NCBI RefSeq assembly: GCF_000817785.2
Contig: NZ_JTCM02000003.1
Location: 62,001-126,000 of the forward strand
DNA from: Hassallia byssoidea VB512170
GTDB taxonomy: Bacteria; Cyanobacteriota; Cyanobacteriia; Cyanobacteriales; Nostocaceae
Direction of reading: 5' to 3'
Length of the DNA stretch: 64,000 nucleotides
Shown here: one piece after another, positions 38,397 to 47,724 of the stretch
How positions within the stretch are numbered: position 1 is the stretch's first letter
How the letters are laid out: every line of letters starts with the position of its first letter
The notes under the pieces: generated by a model
Seen by the model: only the letters and a program-made list of their open reading frames with translations
Told to the model about the DNA's origin: nothing
The model's database searches: none
Program-made: the position numbers and the translations under genes

Positions 38397-39129
38397 TGGA
38401 ATATTAATTATTAATTAATATTTTTCCTCAGGACACTGATGAAGACAATTTTCGTCGCCATCATGTGTCCGCCTCGCAAATTACAAAACTCGCTTTTTTG
38501 GTAATTTCAACTTTTGATTTTGATTTATGTATATTTACCGATCAAGCAGCAATTTGTTAAGAAAAATGTGATTTAGTAAAGAAATCCGGAAAAAATAAAA
38601 CAGATAAATTTAGCTTTTACGTTTTTCGCGTTCATCGATTCCGTGCCTTAGTCTGAAGTCATATAAAGTTACTAATCTTTATAACATATCTCGGTTTTTA
38701 CGGAGTAATTACGCAGATTGCTACTTGGATGATTCATAAAAATAAGTTATGGAAATATTGGACTTAATGGGTATTTCTTATTTTAAAGTCTAAAGCTTTG
38801 ATTTTTGGTAATTATTTGGGAGGTTTAACACCAGTAACTGAGAGTAAGCCTCTACCCTAAGAAAGATTTTTCAGTGTTTTTACTGTTTAAAAAAAATAGG
38901 TGACAGCTGAAAGTAGGTATCATAAGTTTCAGTTCCTGCAATTGTCGCAATCAAAATATTAAGAGGTTATTAAAAGTTGGCAACTTCTTATATATCTAGT
39001 GTTAAGACAATCAAATATTCGGTAATATTCCCTTGCCAAAACAGAAATAGACTCAGTAATAAAAGCAAGTTTTAGCAAGTTGAATCAGGGTTATAGCGTT
39101 AAAATTGAATAAGGGCAAAAAGCAAAGCA
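38397..39129. other. Long gene-free region upstream of the diguanylate cyclase
   Basis: About 730 AT-rich bases. An AT palindrome (ATATTAATTATTAATTAATATT, 38401 onward) follows the HMA gene. No open frame, RNA gene or repeat was identified in the rest. Confidence 0.45.
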
Positions 39130-40143
39130 ATGAATATTTCTATTCTGGTCTTTGGAAGTGATAAATTTCTCGCTAGCCTTCCGGATCAGATCCGTGATGC
39201 AACCGCTTTTAGTGTAGAAGTTATCGCCAATTTGAATCAGGCGGTGTCGCGCATTCAAAATACGCCACCGGATATAATCTTAGTGCAGGCTAGCCTTAAT
39301 GCCAGCACGGAATTATGTTGTTGGCTGAAAGACCAGACAAAGCTATCGTGGATATACTGTATTCTCTTTGAAGATCGTCCTGAAATACTCTCTCAAAGAA
39401 ACTGGGAGTGGGATTTGGAGATGACTTCCACCGCGCTAAAGCAAGGTGCTGATGCTTATATTTGGCAAATTACCGAAGAAAAAAGAGACCAGAAATCAGC
39501 GTTGTCTGCTAATAATCGCTTAATATTAGCTCAATTAACGGTAGGTTTGCGAAAAGCGCAAAAATACCGAGATATGATGCAAGAAAATGATGTTTTGTCA
39601 GCGATCGCCTTAGCAGATTCACTGACACAAATGAATAATCGCCGTGCTTTAGAATGGGATTTACCCAGACAAATCCAAAAATCACGGAATCAGAATAATC
39701 CCTTAAGTTTGATTATTCTCGATGTAGATTTCTTCAAAAAAGTTAACGATACCTACGGACATTTAGTAGGCGATCGCCTTTTACAGTTACTATCTGCAAG
39801 ACTGCGGAATAATTTACGCTTTCAAGACACAGCCTTCCGCTACGGTGGTGAAGAATTCGTGATTATTCTCGCTAACACCACAGGTGAAGAAGCACTTTTA
39901 GTAGCGCGTCGTCTCAATCGCATAGTCAACCAAGAACCATTTAAAATTAACAATCAAGTGACTATCAACCTCACCATTAGCTTGGGTACAGCTTCTTTGC
40001 GAGACGAAGATGATGCCAATGGAATGAGTATGCTAGATCGTGCCGATAAATATCTTTTACAAGCCAAAGCCACAGGACGCAACCGTGTCATTAGTAGCAA
40101 CTACTTATCCCATATGTCACATCTTCAAGTTGTTTCCTCTTAA
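39130..40143 (+). CDS. Diguanylate cyclase with degenerate receiver-like domain
   Basis: 337 residues. Residues 1-135 resemble a receiver domain, but the phospho-acceptor position carries Gln53 (DIILVQASL) in place of Asp, so phosphorylation is unlikely. Residues about 165-325 are GGDEF: active site GGEEF at 239-243 and the inhibitory I-site RFQD at 230-233, exactly five residues before it. The protein should make cyclic di-GMP and be product-inhibited. No membrane segment. The signal sensed is unknown. Confidence 0.9.
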   Translation: MNISILVFGSDKFLASLPDQIRDATAFSVEVIANLNQAVSRIQNTPPDIILVQASLNASTELCCWLKDQTKLSWIYCILFEDRPEILSQRNWEWDLEMTSTALKQGADAYIWQITEEKRDQKSALSANNRLILAQLTVGLRKAQKYRDMMQENDVLSAIALADSLTQMNNRRALEWDLPRQIQKSRNQNNPLSLIILDVDFFKKVNDTYGHLVGDRLLQLLSARLRNNLRFQDTAFRYGGEEFVIILANTTGEEALLVARRLNRIVNQEPFKINNQVTINLTISLGTASLRDEDDANGMSMLDRADKYLLQAKATGRNRVISSNYLSHMSHLQVVSS

Positions 40144-40145
40144 AG

Positions 40146-40285
40146 TTAAGAGTCAATGGTCAAGAGTCAACGGTCAAGAGTCAAGAGTCAATGGTCAATA
40201 GTCAATGGTCAATAGTTAATGGTCAATAGTCAAGGTATCTTTGGACTATGGACTATGGACTTTTTGACTGTGGACTATGGACTAA
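40146..40285. repeat. STRR: GTCAATG/GTCAAGA heptamers with inverted tail
   Basis: About fourteen GTCAANN heptamers are followed by TTGGACTATGGACTATGGAC units that partly complement them. Located between the convergent ends of the cyclase and the M41-like genes; related to 58434-58620. Confidence 0.75.
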
Positions 40286-40970
40286 CTTCTAACTCGGCAT
40301 TCAGCGCGATCGCTTCTGAACACTCTTTCACCGAAGCGCGTTTTCGCATCGCATCCACCAAAGCTTGATAACTAGACCAATTTTCTTGTAGTAAGTTTTT
40401 CGCTTGCAGCAAGCAAAAGCGCTGTTTTTGATCGTAAGCTGATGCAGAAAAACCCAAAGAAGTCAATACACCTGCCAGCTTACTTTTATCATCAGATCCA
40501 CCCTCAGCATTATCAAACACTAAAGCTTCAGCCGCAATACCCGCCATCCAAACAGTACAATAGCGATCCAACATTTGGGCGGTGATTTTACCTTGTTCGA
40601 GTTGCGAAGCTAATTCAGCATCATCAAAAGCAACACCACCTTGTCCTGGTTGTCCTTGCTTCAAAGCTTCCCAAGCTGTCAGAGTATAGCCGCTGATGGG
40701 AATACCCAGCAAGTAAGCAGTCAAAAAGTGACCGGCTTCGTGGTGGACAATGCGATCGCGATGTTCCGGTGAAAAACCCGCAATCCAATCTAAAAGCAGA
40801 GAACCTCCCTTACCTTGCAAACTGAAAGAATCCAAAGTAGCGATTCCCAAAACAGCGAAAGTAGCGATCGCAGGTACAGCTGGTGACAAATTGACCAAAG
40901 GTCCCAGCAGCACCGATAAAGTCATCAAAAAGATAGATATTGCAACTAAATTTAAAGAAGTTTGGCTCAT
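40275..40970 (-). CDS. FtsH-like M41 zinc metalloprotease domain without AAA module
   Basis: 231 residues. Two N-terminal membrane segments (about 8-25 and 30-50) are followed by the zinc motif HHEAGH (H77, E78, H81). A probable third ligand Asp lies in GGSDDKSKL, where FtsH has it. The protein has no Walker motifs, so it is only the protease part of FtsH. Such proteins are widespread in cyanobacteria and plastids. It probably sits in a membrane with the active site toward the cytoplasm. AAGGA lies close before the ATG. Confidence 0.88.
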   Translation of the reverse strand: MSQTSLNLVAISIFLMTLSVLLGPLVNLSPAVPAIATFAVLGIATLDSFSLQGKGGSLLLDWIAGFSPEHRDRIVHHEAGHFLTAYLLGIPISGYTLTAWEALKQGQPGQGGVAFDDAELASQLEQGKITAQMLDRYCTVWMAGIAAEALVFDNAEGGSDDKSKLAGVLTSLGFSASAYDQKQRFCLLQAKNLLQENWSSYQALVDAMRKRASVKECSEAIALNAELEVSP

Positions 40971-41161
40971 TGTCCTTCTATTTATGAGTAAGCGCGTAAT
41001 CTTTCTTAATTATGATGCGATCGTTAAACTTTGACTAAGGCAGTTGACAAAACCAACAACCTTAGATTAATATTCTCTATATAATGGAAAATCGTGCGCC
41101 CATATATATTCATATTTAGAAACCGCCAAGCACAAATAAACCAGAATTCAGACTTTTGTAC

Positions 41162-41181
41162 AGACGCGATTAATCGCGTCT
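41162..41181. repeat. Perfect 20-bp palindrome
   Basis: Self-complementary sequence with half-site AGACGCGATT. It is followed by TCCTCCGC and CCCCACT units (41188-41239). A dispersed repeat type frequent in Nostocales. Confidence 0.65.
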
Positions 41182-41338
41182 CTACTGCGCTCCTCCGCTC
41201 CTCCGCTCCTCCCCACTCCCCACTCCCCACTCCCCACTCCTAAATTCTTTATTTAGTTGCCTACATATCTCTTAATATCTCTTTTTAATTCGATAATATT
41301 GGGGCTTACTTTGGACAAGATGTGTTCTCCAGCTTGTT

Positions 41339-43180
41339 ATGCAAATCTGCCAAAATCCCAATTGTTCAAATCCCTTCAATCCTGATGGCAATAGATATTG
41401 CATAAGTTGCGGACAAAGCAACTTTGACAAACTTCTCAGAAACCGCTACCGTGTATTGAGACTATTAGGTGAAGGTGGATTTAGTAGAACTTACGAAGCA
41501 GCAGACGCAGACAGATTAAATGCACCTTGCGTCATCAAACAATTTGTCCCACAAGTTCAGGGAACAGGACAACGTATTAAAGCCGCACAATTCTTTCAAG
41601 AAGAAGCTTTTCGCTTGTATGAACTCGGAGAAAATCACATCCAAATTCCCAGATTACTTGCATACTTTCAACAAGGTATTAGCTTGTATCTCGTGCAAGA
41701 ATTTATTATTGGGAAAACACTTTTAGCAGAAGTTCAGCAACAACTCTTTAACGAAGAACAAATTCGCCAAATTTTACTTGATTTATTACCAGTTTTGGAA
41801 TTTGTTCACTCGCGTAACGTCATTCATCGCGACATTAAACCAGAAAACATCATCCGTCGTGAAAGTGATGGAAGACTCGTATTAATTGACTTTGGTGGTG
41901 CGAAACAAGTAACACAAACCAGTTTAGTTAGACAAGCTACAGTAATTTATACAATAGGTTATGCACCAAACGAGCAAATGGCTGGATTTGCTTGTCACGC
42001 AAGCGATTTGTACTCATTAGGCGTCACATGCGTGCGACTTTTAACGCAATCATTACCGCTTCTAGACGATTATGGACAGATTCAAGATAATCTTTATGAT
42101 GCCATGAATGGGCAGTGGATGTGGCGATCGCGTTTGCAAGAAAAAGGCATCTTTATCAGCGAAGAATTTGGGCAAATTCTGGATAAATTGCTGAAACACT
42201 TAGCCAGTGAAAGATATCAATCAGCAGCAGAAGTTCTGAAAGATTTGAAGTCACCCCAAATCAACTTGAGAGAAAATACAGCACCAACAATATTAGCTAC
42301 TTCTCAACCGACATCACCACCACAAACGCAAATCATCTCATCATTGCCCACCTTATCAGAATTTCAATTTGAAGTCGTCACAGTAGATAAAAAAGGTAAA
42401 GAAATTAGCCGCAACCGTCAAAGTGCAAACTACTTAGTAGAAGACTTTGGTAAAGTCATCAAATTAGAAATGGTATCAATTCCCGGTGGAACTTTTATGA
42501 TGGGTTCCCCAGAATTTGAAGGAGATGCAGACGAACATCCACAACATCAAGTCACCGTTGCACCTTTTTTTATGGGAAAATATCCCGTAACTCAAGCACA
42601 ATGGAGAGCAGTAGCAGCATTACCCAAAGTCAAACAATCTTTGAATCCTCATCCATCCAAATTTAAAGGTATAAATAGACCAGTTGAAAATGTATCTTGG
42701 CACGAAGCGGTAGAATTTTGTTTTCGGCTAAGAGAACAAACCGGACGTAACTATCGTTTACCCAGCGAAGCTGAATGGGAGTATGCTTGTAGGGCAGGAA
42801 CAACTACACCCTACCACTTTGGCAAAACAGTCACCCCAGAATTAGCAAACTGCGGTGGTAGCGATTCCTACGCTTTGGATGCAAAAAGCAAATTCCGCAG
42901 AGAAACTACTGATGTCGGTAGTTTTCAACTTGCCAACGCCTTTGGATTGTACGACATGCACGGCTTAGTTTGGGAATGGTGTGCTGACCCCTGGCACAAA
43001 AATTATGAAGTAGCACCCACAGATGGCAGCGTTTGGGAACTTGGCGGAGATGAACATCGTCGGGTATTGCGCGGTGGTTCTTGGAGCTTTAGTCCGGAAC
43101 TTTGCCGCAGTGCCAGTCGCAGCTGGAATGAAGCAGTTGGCGGATTGAGAATATGTGGCTTTCGGGTTGTGTTTTCTTAG
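41339..43180 (+). CDS. Serine/threonine kinase fused to a formylglycine-generating-enzyme-like domain
   Basis: 613 residues. Residues 4-24 form a zinc-ribbon-like knuckle (C4, C9, C21, C24). A Hanks-type kinase spans about 35-300: LGEGGF glycine loop, VIKQF lysine, HRDIKPEN from residue 162, DFGGAKQ near 184. After a linker, about 375-613 is an FGE-sulfatase (SUMF1) domain with GGTFMMGSP, NVSWHEAVEF, RLPSEAEWEYACRAG and LRGGSW. No transmembrane segment. This fusion is known in cyanobacteria; the FGE-like part may act in substrate recognition and not as an oxidase. It has one terminator downstream. Confidence 0.93.
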   Translation: MQICQNPNCSNPFNPDGNRYCISCGQSNFDKLLRNRYRVLRLLGEGGFSRTYEAADADRLNAPCVIKQFVPQVQGTGQRIKAAQFFQEEAFRLYELGENHIQIPRLLAYFQQGISLYLVQEFIIGKTLLAEVQQQLFNEEQIRQILLDLLPVLEFVHSRNVIHRDIKPENIIRRESDGRLVLIDFGGAKQVTQTSLVRQATVIYTIGYAPNEQMAGFACHASDLYSLGVTCVRLLTQSLPLLDDYGQIQDNLYDAMNGQWMWRSRLQEKGIFISEEFGQILDKLLKHLASERYQSAAEVLKDLKSPQINLRENTAPTILATSQPTSPPQTQIISSLPTLSEFQFEVVTVDKKGKEISRNRQSANYLVEDFGKVIKLEMVSIPGGTFMMGSPEFEGDADEHPQHQVTVAPFFMGKYPVTQAQWRAVAALPKVKQSLNPHPSKFKGINRPVENVSWHEAVEFCFRLREQTGRNYRLPSEAEWEYACRAGTTTPYHFGKTVTPELANCGGSDSYALDAKSKFRRETTDVGSFQLANAFGLYDMHGLVWEWCADPWHKNYEVAPTDGSVWELGGDEHRRVLRGGSWSFSPELCRSASRSWNEAVGGLRICGFRVVFS

Positions 43181-43276
43181 TGCCGTTGAATTTGTATTGG
43201 GAAAGGTATTGACTGCGATTCAAAAATAGGTTATTATAATCTTGATAAGGAAGAACTATCATAAAATAATTGCGGA

Positions 43277-43306
43277 AAAACCGTCTATCATGCAATAGGC
43301 GGTTTT
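43277..43306 (+). terminator. Rho-independent terminator after the kinase gene
   Basis: 12-bp stem AAAACCGTCTAT with one G-U pair, 6-base loop, then TTTTGTTGT. It lies about 95 bases past the stop codon. Confidence 0.7.
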
Positions 43307-43316
43307 GTTGTGTAAA

Positions 43317-43401
43317 ATCATGTCCTTTAATCACATATATATGTAGAGACGTTCCGCCGGAACGTCTCTACGACACCTGTTAATAAAGATGGACATGATA
43401 T
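43317..43401. mobile_element. Candidate 85-bp element with ATCATGTCC ends
   Basis: Ends ATCATGTCC and GGACATGAT are perfect 9-bp inverted copies. Inside is the hairpin GTAGAGACGTTCC (arms 43343-43355 and 43359-43371). The left half resembles 63225-63282 over about 55 bases. Confidence 0.5.
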
Positions 43402-43465
43402 AAAATCCCGAATCGTTTCTTTGTTTAGCGTCGAATAAAACCAAAACTGCAAACAGGAAAATTTC

Positions 43466-44077
43466 ATGAAGCGGTTATTCAGGTTTTTCAAACCAAGCAA
43501 AAACCAACCATTGCTGAATCTGGTTATTATTGGGTTTCTTTCGGTTTTGTTTTTAGCAAATTTGATATTTAAAATATTTAGTTTTGTATTTCCTTCGTTC
43601 AACGCGATCGCTGTAGCGTTATTCTTGTTGATTCCGTTTTTACTTATAGTTAATGGGTTTTTCTTTCGCAGATGGTGGCTAAAACTGATAAATTTTTGGA
43701 TATTTTTATTACCAAGTTTGCTTTCTGTGTGGATTTTCAATAACGCTACTATAATCTTTTTGTTAATTGGTATTTATCAGCCAGAGCAAGAAATTAAATT
43801 TAAATCTTATAATATTGTCGTTTATAAAAGTCCTGTATGGTTAGATACAGATGCAGAGCGGGGATTTGTCTTGAAACAAGAAAAGATTATCTTTCCCGGA
43901 ATTAAGTTAGCAAAACCAATTTATGAGAATAAAAATCATTACTTAGATAAGATAGAAAATTATCAATTAATCGGTCGAGATAAAGTAATTTTAGATTTTG
44001 TTTATTATGATGTGGGTAAAAAAAGAAAGCGTAAGGAGTCGAAAGAATTTCAAGTAAAAGATTTTCTTTATTTTTAA
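43466..44077 (+). CDS. Hypothetical membrane protein
   Basis: 203 residues, unrecognised. Three or four hydrophobic helices in residues 18-105, then a soluble basic C-terminal domain of about 95 residues (SYNIVVYKSPVWLDTDAERG). AGGA lies 7 bases before the ATG. The codon use is more AT-rich than the neighbours. It ends against a strong hairpin shared with the convergent DUF1517 gene. Confidence 0.65.
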   Translation: MKRLFRFFKPSKNQPLLNLVIIGFLSVLFLANLIFKIFSFVFPSFNAIAVALFLLIPFLLIVNGFFFRRWWLKLINFWIFLLPSLLSVWIFNNATIIFLLIGIYQPEQEIKFKSYNIVVYKSPVWLDTDAERGFVLKQEKIIFPGIKLAKPIYENKNHYLDKIENYQLIGRDKVILDFVYYDVGKKRKRKESKEFQVKDFLYF

Positions 44078-44081
44078 TTTC

Positions 44082-44127
44082 GTAGTAAGCGCTTCAGCGC
44101 TTTATTTAGCGTTGAAGCGCTTATTAC
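44082..44127. terminator. Bidirectional hairpin between convergent genes
   Basis: 19-bp stem with two wobble positions around an 8-base loop; left arm GTAGTAAGCGCTTCAGCGC. It sits 5 bases from one stop codon and 3 from the other. The same arm recurs at 26619-26637, so it is also a dispersed repeat. Confidence 0.65.
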
Positions 44128-44130
44128 GGT

Positions 44131-45126
44131 TTAAACCAATTTCAAATCGGCGTACTCTGCCAATAAATCATCAGAGGTGAGAGTGTCACCTTCAGCTTGC
44201 GGAGTCCAGAGAACTTCAATCGCCAGAAGTTTATCGCTGGGGATACTACCAATTTGGCGCAAAGCTTGACGCAAGTCGTCAACGTTGTTGACTGCTGGAA
44301 TTTCAAACTTACCTAATGTTGCCGCTAGTAGGGTGACAATGATATATTCTCCAGGACCTTGGGTAATTAGGTCGGTTGGGTTGTCAACATCAGCACCAGG
44401 TAAAGCATTCTTAGGAGTGGCTTCTTTTAGCTGGTTGTTAACGTTAGAAAGAGTTTCTTCGGTAAATTTGCTGCGTTCTGCTAGTGCCAAACGGTTAAAC
44501 TGAGCTTCGGCTGAATTTAAACGCGCTTGCTGTGTACCACCACCTGCATATACCCAGTATTCTGGATGGCGTAGCAAAGCGAGGCTGGCTTCTTGCAAAA
44601 TTTCCGCTCTACCCTCTGGAGAGTTGGTGTCAGCTGTTTCGGCAATTCGGTTGAGTTCGGGTTGCAAGTCACGAGCTTGTGCTAACATACCTACTTGCAG
44701 ACGAGTCACAGAAACATTAGAATTGCTGCTGTAACCTGTATCTTCTGCGGTTTCGCCACTGGTAGCGCGACGGAAAGCTTGTACCGTGAAGTTAGCGATC
44801 GCCAAGAAGATTAAGATGGTAAACAAACCACCAAATCCTCCCCCAATACCAAAGAAGGGAAACAAGAAAGGAAACCCAAATCCACCACCAGGATAGTATC
44901 CTCCTCCGTAGCCACCTCCGTAGCCACCGCCGTATCCCCCTCCGTATCCACCGGGAGGTGCATAGGTACGGCTAGAAGGCGCTCTGAAGGAACCACCGCC
45001 AATTCTACCACCACTGCGGGCGGCTAATGCTTGATCTGCGTGACTCAGTGCCAAAGTAAACACTAAGCTGAGGACAAACAAAGTTTTTAATAGCGGTTTG
45101 ATGGCTTGTTGTAGTTGTTTACGCAT
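44131..45126 (-). CDS. DUF1517-family membrane protein with signal peptide
   Basis: 331 residues. A signal peptide (LFVLSLVFTLALSHADQALA) is cleaved probably after ALA near residue 35. A glycine/tyrosine-rich stretch (five GGGY units) follows, then one membrane helix (about 98-115) and a soluble domain (about 140-331) typical of DUF1517, a family restricted to cyanobacteria and plastids with unknown role. The endings ADLKLV and NNVDDLRQALRQIGSIP fit the family. Confidence 0.88.
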   Translation of the reverse strand: MRKQLQQAIKPLLKTLFVLSLVFTLALSHADQALAARSGGRIGGGSFRAPSSRTYAPPGGYGGGYGGGYGGGYGGGYYPGGGFGFPFLFPFFGIGGGFGGLFTILIFLAIANFTVQAFRRATSGETAEDTGYSSNSNVSVTRLQVGMLAQARDLQPELNRIAETADTNSPEGRAEILQEASLALLRHPEYWVYAGGGTQQARLNSAEAQFNRLALAERSKFTEETLSNVNNQLKEATPKNALPGADVDNPTDLITQGPGEYIIVTLLAATLGKFEIPAVNNVDDLRQALRQIGSIPSDKLLAIEVLWTPQAEGDTLTSDDLLAEYADLKLV

Positions 45127-46068
45127 AACACAGTCACTTGAAAACGTTATTACTTATGATTTCTCCTAGTACTGGTAGGAGTAAGTGTATAGATGACACT
45201 CCTAACAGAACCGAGCTTTCGTTTTTGATATTTACTAGCTCTGTGTAAGATTCATCTATCGCTATACCTTTAATTTACCGCTGATTATTCTCGGCGTGCC
45301 GCACTCGCAGGGGGGATTTCTGGAGTAGATAACCGTACAACTAATTATCCCCACCAGAAGAGTGCGATCGCCTACCAATCAGAAAAACTTATCACCGCAC
45401 CCAGCTGGGATAACTTTGTCAAACTTCAGTTTAGGATTGCAATTTTTTTTAAGGTTATCAAAATAATCTTCTATGGATGGTTGTAGATATTTTTGGTTAT
45501 CATCGACTGTATAGGACTAGTGAACACTTTCGCTTTTATGCCGCTTTGTGTATTGCGGTAAAGTCGCGATCGCCTTTTTAACTTTAATTAAACGACACCT
45601 ACTCCACACACACCACGCTTGGGGCGCATTTAAATGTTCTTCACTATCGCCACGATTCAAAGCATTATCGGCATTTTGGCATCACATTATGGCTGTATTT
45701 AGGATAAACTATTTCTAGGAGATAGACTTAGCAATCTCTAGACTCTTATTATGCTCCGGTCGTTTTTTTCTAATTGCTACTTAATAATTATTGTTAATTT
45801 TTTGTACCAAATATAAATAAAAATAATTTTGATTCAAAAATAATTAAATTATTTTTGAGGATACTCAGCAAAATAGAGCGCAAACTATGATTTGTGAAAT
45901 TAATTGTCTGACATCATCTCATTGATTACAAACGAGAAAAAATACTGATTATTAAAGGTTGCCGACTAAAAAATTAGTGATAAAAACTGCACTAATAACA
46001 TCTACTAAAAGTACATACTTATCTTCAGTCCGCAGAATGAATAATTAAGAAGTTTAGACGAAGTTTTC
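45127..46068. other. Long gene-free region
   Basis: About 940 bases. A short hairpin (CTCCTA/TAGGAG near 45164-45181) lies just upstream of the DUF1517 gene. Two HIP1 sites occur. I see no frame, RNA or repeat worth calling in the remainder, which should carry promoters for both divergent genes. Confidence 0.45.
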
Positions 46069-47286
46069 ATGGAACAAATATCACAAATTGATGCAAAAAT
46101 CCAAGACAAAACAGCCTCTCCTGACATCTTAGTAATATCGCGCACCTTCTTGCCGAACCAGGGTGGAATAGGAGAATATATCTATAATCGCTGTCTGCAA
46201 GACCCAGAAAGGGTAATTGTTTTAGCAAGTAGTTGCTCTGGAGACAAAGCATTCGATCGCGATCAACAGTTTCCCGTGTATCGCTGGTCAAATCCGAGAT
46301 TTTGGCGTAGTGGTTTTGTTGAGAATAATATAAAGCATATTCTCAATCTGGTCTGGTCATTTGTGTTAGCCGTGCAACTTTATTTTCGCTATCGTTACCG
46401 CTACATAGAGTGGGGTCACGGCTACAACTTTCTGGCGGTGTTAGTATTAAGCTATTTATTACCTATTCGTTTTTTTATCTACTTACATGGCAATGATATT
46501 GTTCATGTTTTACGCAATCCCTTGTGGCGTATTCTATTCGCATTAACACTGATACGATCTGAAGGAATTGTTTGTAAAAGTTCGTTTATAAAAGATTACC
46601 TAAAAGCTAATTTCCGATTTAATACTCCTACCCACATTATTAATCCTATCCTCAGACCGGAAAAATTTGCCGTCGCAACCAGCGTTGATAGTCTTGATAA
46701 TTTACGTGTTCGCGTCCGTGAAGCGTACAATATTCCGGAAACATCTGTAGTTATTCTCTCGGTAGGACAACTTGAGAAGTGTAAAGGGTTCGACAAAGTG
46801 ATTGAAAACTTAACACTACTGCTGACTCAGGGGATAGATGTTCACTATATACTTTGTGGGCAAGGTGCTTGTGAATTAGAACTGAAATCTTTAGCACGTC
46901 GCTTGCGAGTAGATAAACGGGTACACTTTGCCGGATATGTAAGCGATCGCGAATTAGCCGGCTACTATGCAGCTTGTGATTTATTTGCTATGCTGACTTT
47001 GTTTGACACTAAATCAGCTAGTATAGAGGGTTTTGATGCAGTTTACTTAGAAGCGGGTTACTTCGGTAAGCCTGTAATTGCTTCTTGTTTAGGCGGTGTC
47101 ATAGATGCAATTCGCCATGAAGAAAATGGCATCCTAGTTAATCCGAATTCTGGCTGTGAAATTTTTCAAGCTTTCAGTCGCTTGTGTAAAGACCAGCAGC
47201 TACGTGAAAAACTAGGTCGCATCGGAAAAGAACTAGCCAAACGCAAAACCCTTCACCGCACGCTTTACGCTTCAAGAGTTAGTTGA
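46069..47286 (+). CDS. GT4-family glycosyltransferase
   Basis: 405 residues, GT-B fold. N-terminal acceptor domain begins ILVISRTFLPNQGGIGEYIY. The donor-binding half has VILSVGQLEKCKGFDKVI, VHFAGYVSDRELAGYYAACD and the EX7E-type segment EGFDAVYLEAGYFGKPVIAS. It probably transfers a sugar to a polysaccharide, lipid or secondary metabolite; no related genes lie nearby to narrow this. The last residues run into a tandem repeat block, so the C terminus may be slightly altered. Confidence 0.9.
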   Translation: MEQISQIDAKIQDKTASPDILVISRTFLPNQGGIGEYIYNRCLQDPERVIVLASSCSGDKAFDRDQQFPVYRWSNPRFWRSGFVENNIKHILNLVWSFVLAVQLYFRYRYRYIEWGHGYNFLAVLVLSYLLPIRFFIYLHGNDIVHVLRNPLWRILFALTLIRSEGIVCKSSFIKDYLKANFRFNTPTHIINPILRPEKFAVATSVDSLDNLRVRVREAYNIPETSVVILSVGQLEKCKGFDKVIENLTLLLTQGIDVHYILCGQGACELELKSLARRLRVDKRVHFAGYVSDRELAGYYAACDLFAMLTLFDTKSASIEGFDAVYLEAGYFGKPVIASCLGGVIDAIRHEENGILVNPNSGCEIFQAFSRLCKDQQLREKLGRIGKELAKRKTLHRTLYASRVS

Positions 47287-47484
47287 TAGTTGATAGTCGA
47301 TAGTCGATAGTTGATAGTTGATAGTTGATAGTTGATAGTCGATAGTTGATAGTTGATAGTTGATAGTTGACTCTTGAAGAGAAAGAAAGGGGTTAATGGT
47401 AAAAATTATTACCAATTACCAATTACCAATTACCAATTACCAATTACCAATTACCAATTACCAATTACCAATTACCAATTACCA
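47281..47484. repeat. STRR: AGTTGAT block then CCAATTA block
   Basis: About twelve heptamers of the TTGATAG type (47281-47371) followed by ten CCAATTA heptamers (47411-47484). The second unit recurs at 60358-60404. Confidence 0.85.
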
Positions 47485-47496
47485 TTGACTCCTGAC

Positions 47497-47709
47497 TCAT
47501 CCACCCCCGACAATCGTGACTACTTCAAGGCGATCGCCTTGCTGTATTTTTGTGTCAGACCAAAACTGACGGTGTAAAATTTCCCCGTTATACTCCACCG
47601 CTATTAAACGGAGATTAAAACCATTATCTTGGAGTATATCGGGTAAAGGTGTTTGGGATGAGCAAGTACGAGTTTCCCCGTTTATAGAAAGCGTAATTTG
47701 GTCAGACAT
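47497..47709 (-). CDS. thiS: Sulfur carrier protein ThiS
   Basis: 70 residues with the ubiquitin-like fold and C-terminal diglycine (VVTIVGGG). The terminal Gly is thiocarboxylated and donates sulfur to the thiazole ring of thiamine. It starts 15 bp after the thiE stop, so the two form an operon. Confidence 0.92.
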   Translation of the reverse strand: MSDQITLSINGETRTCSSQTPLPDILQDNGFNLRLIAVEYNGEILHRQFWSDTKIQQGDRLEVVTIVGGG

Positions 47710-47724
47710 AAGCTTGGAATTATT

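Noticed and set aside
43327-43740. 137-codon minus-strand frame
   Set aside because: It is antisense to the 43466 gene and begins in a repeat element.
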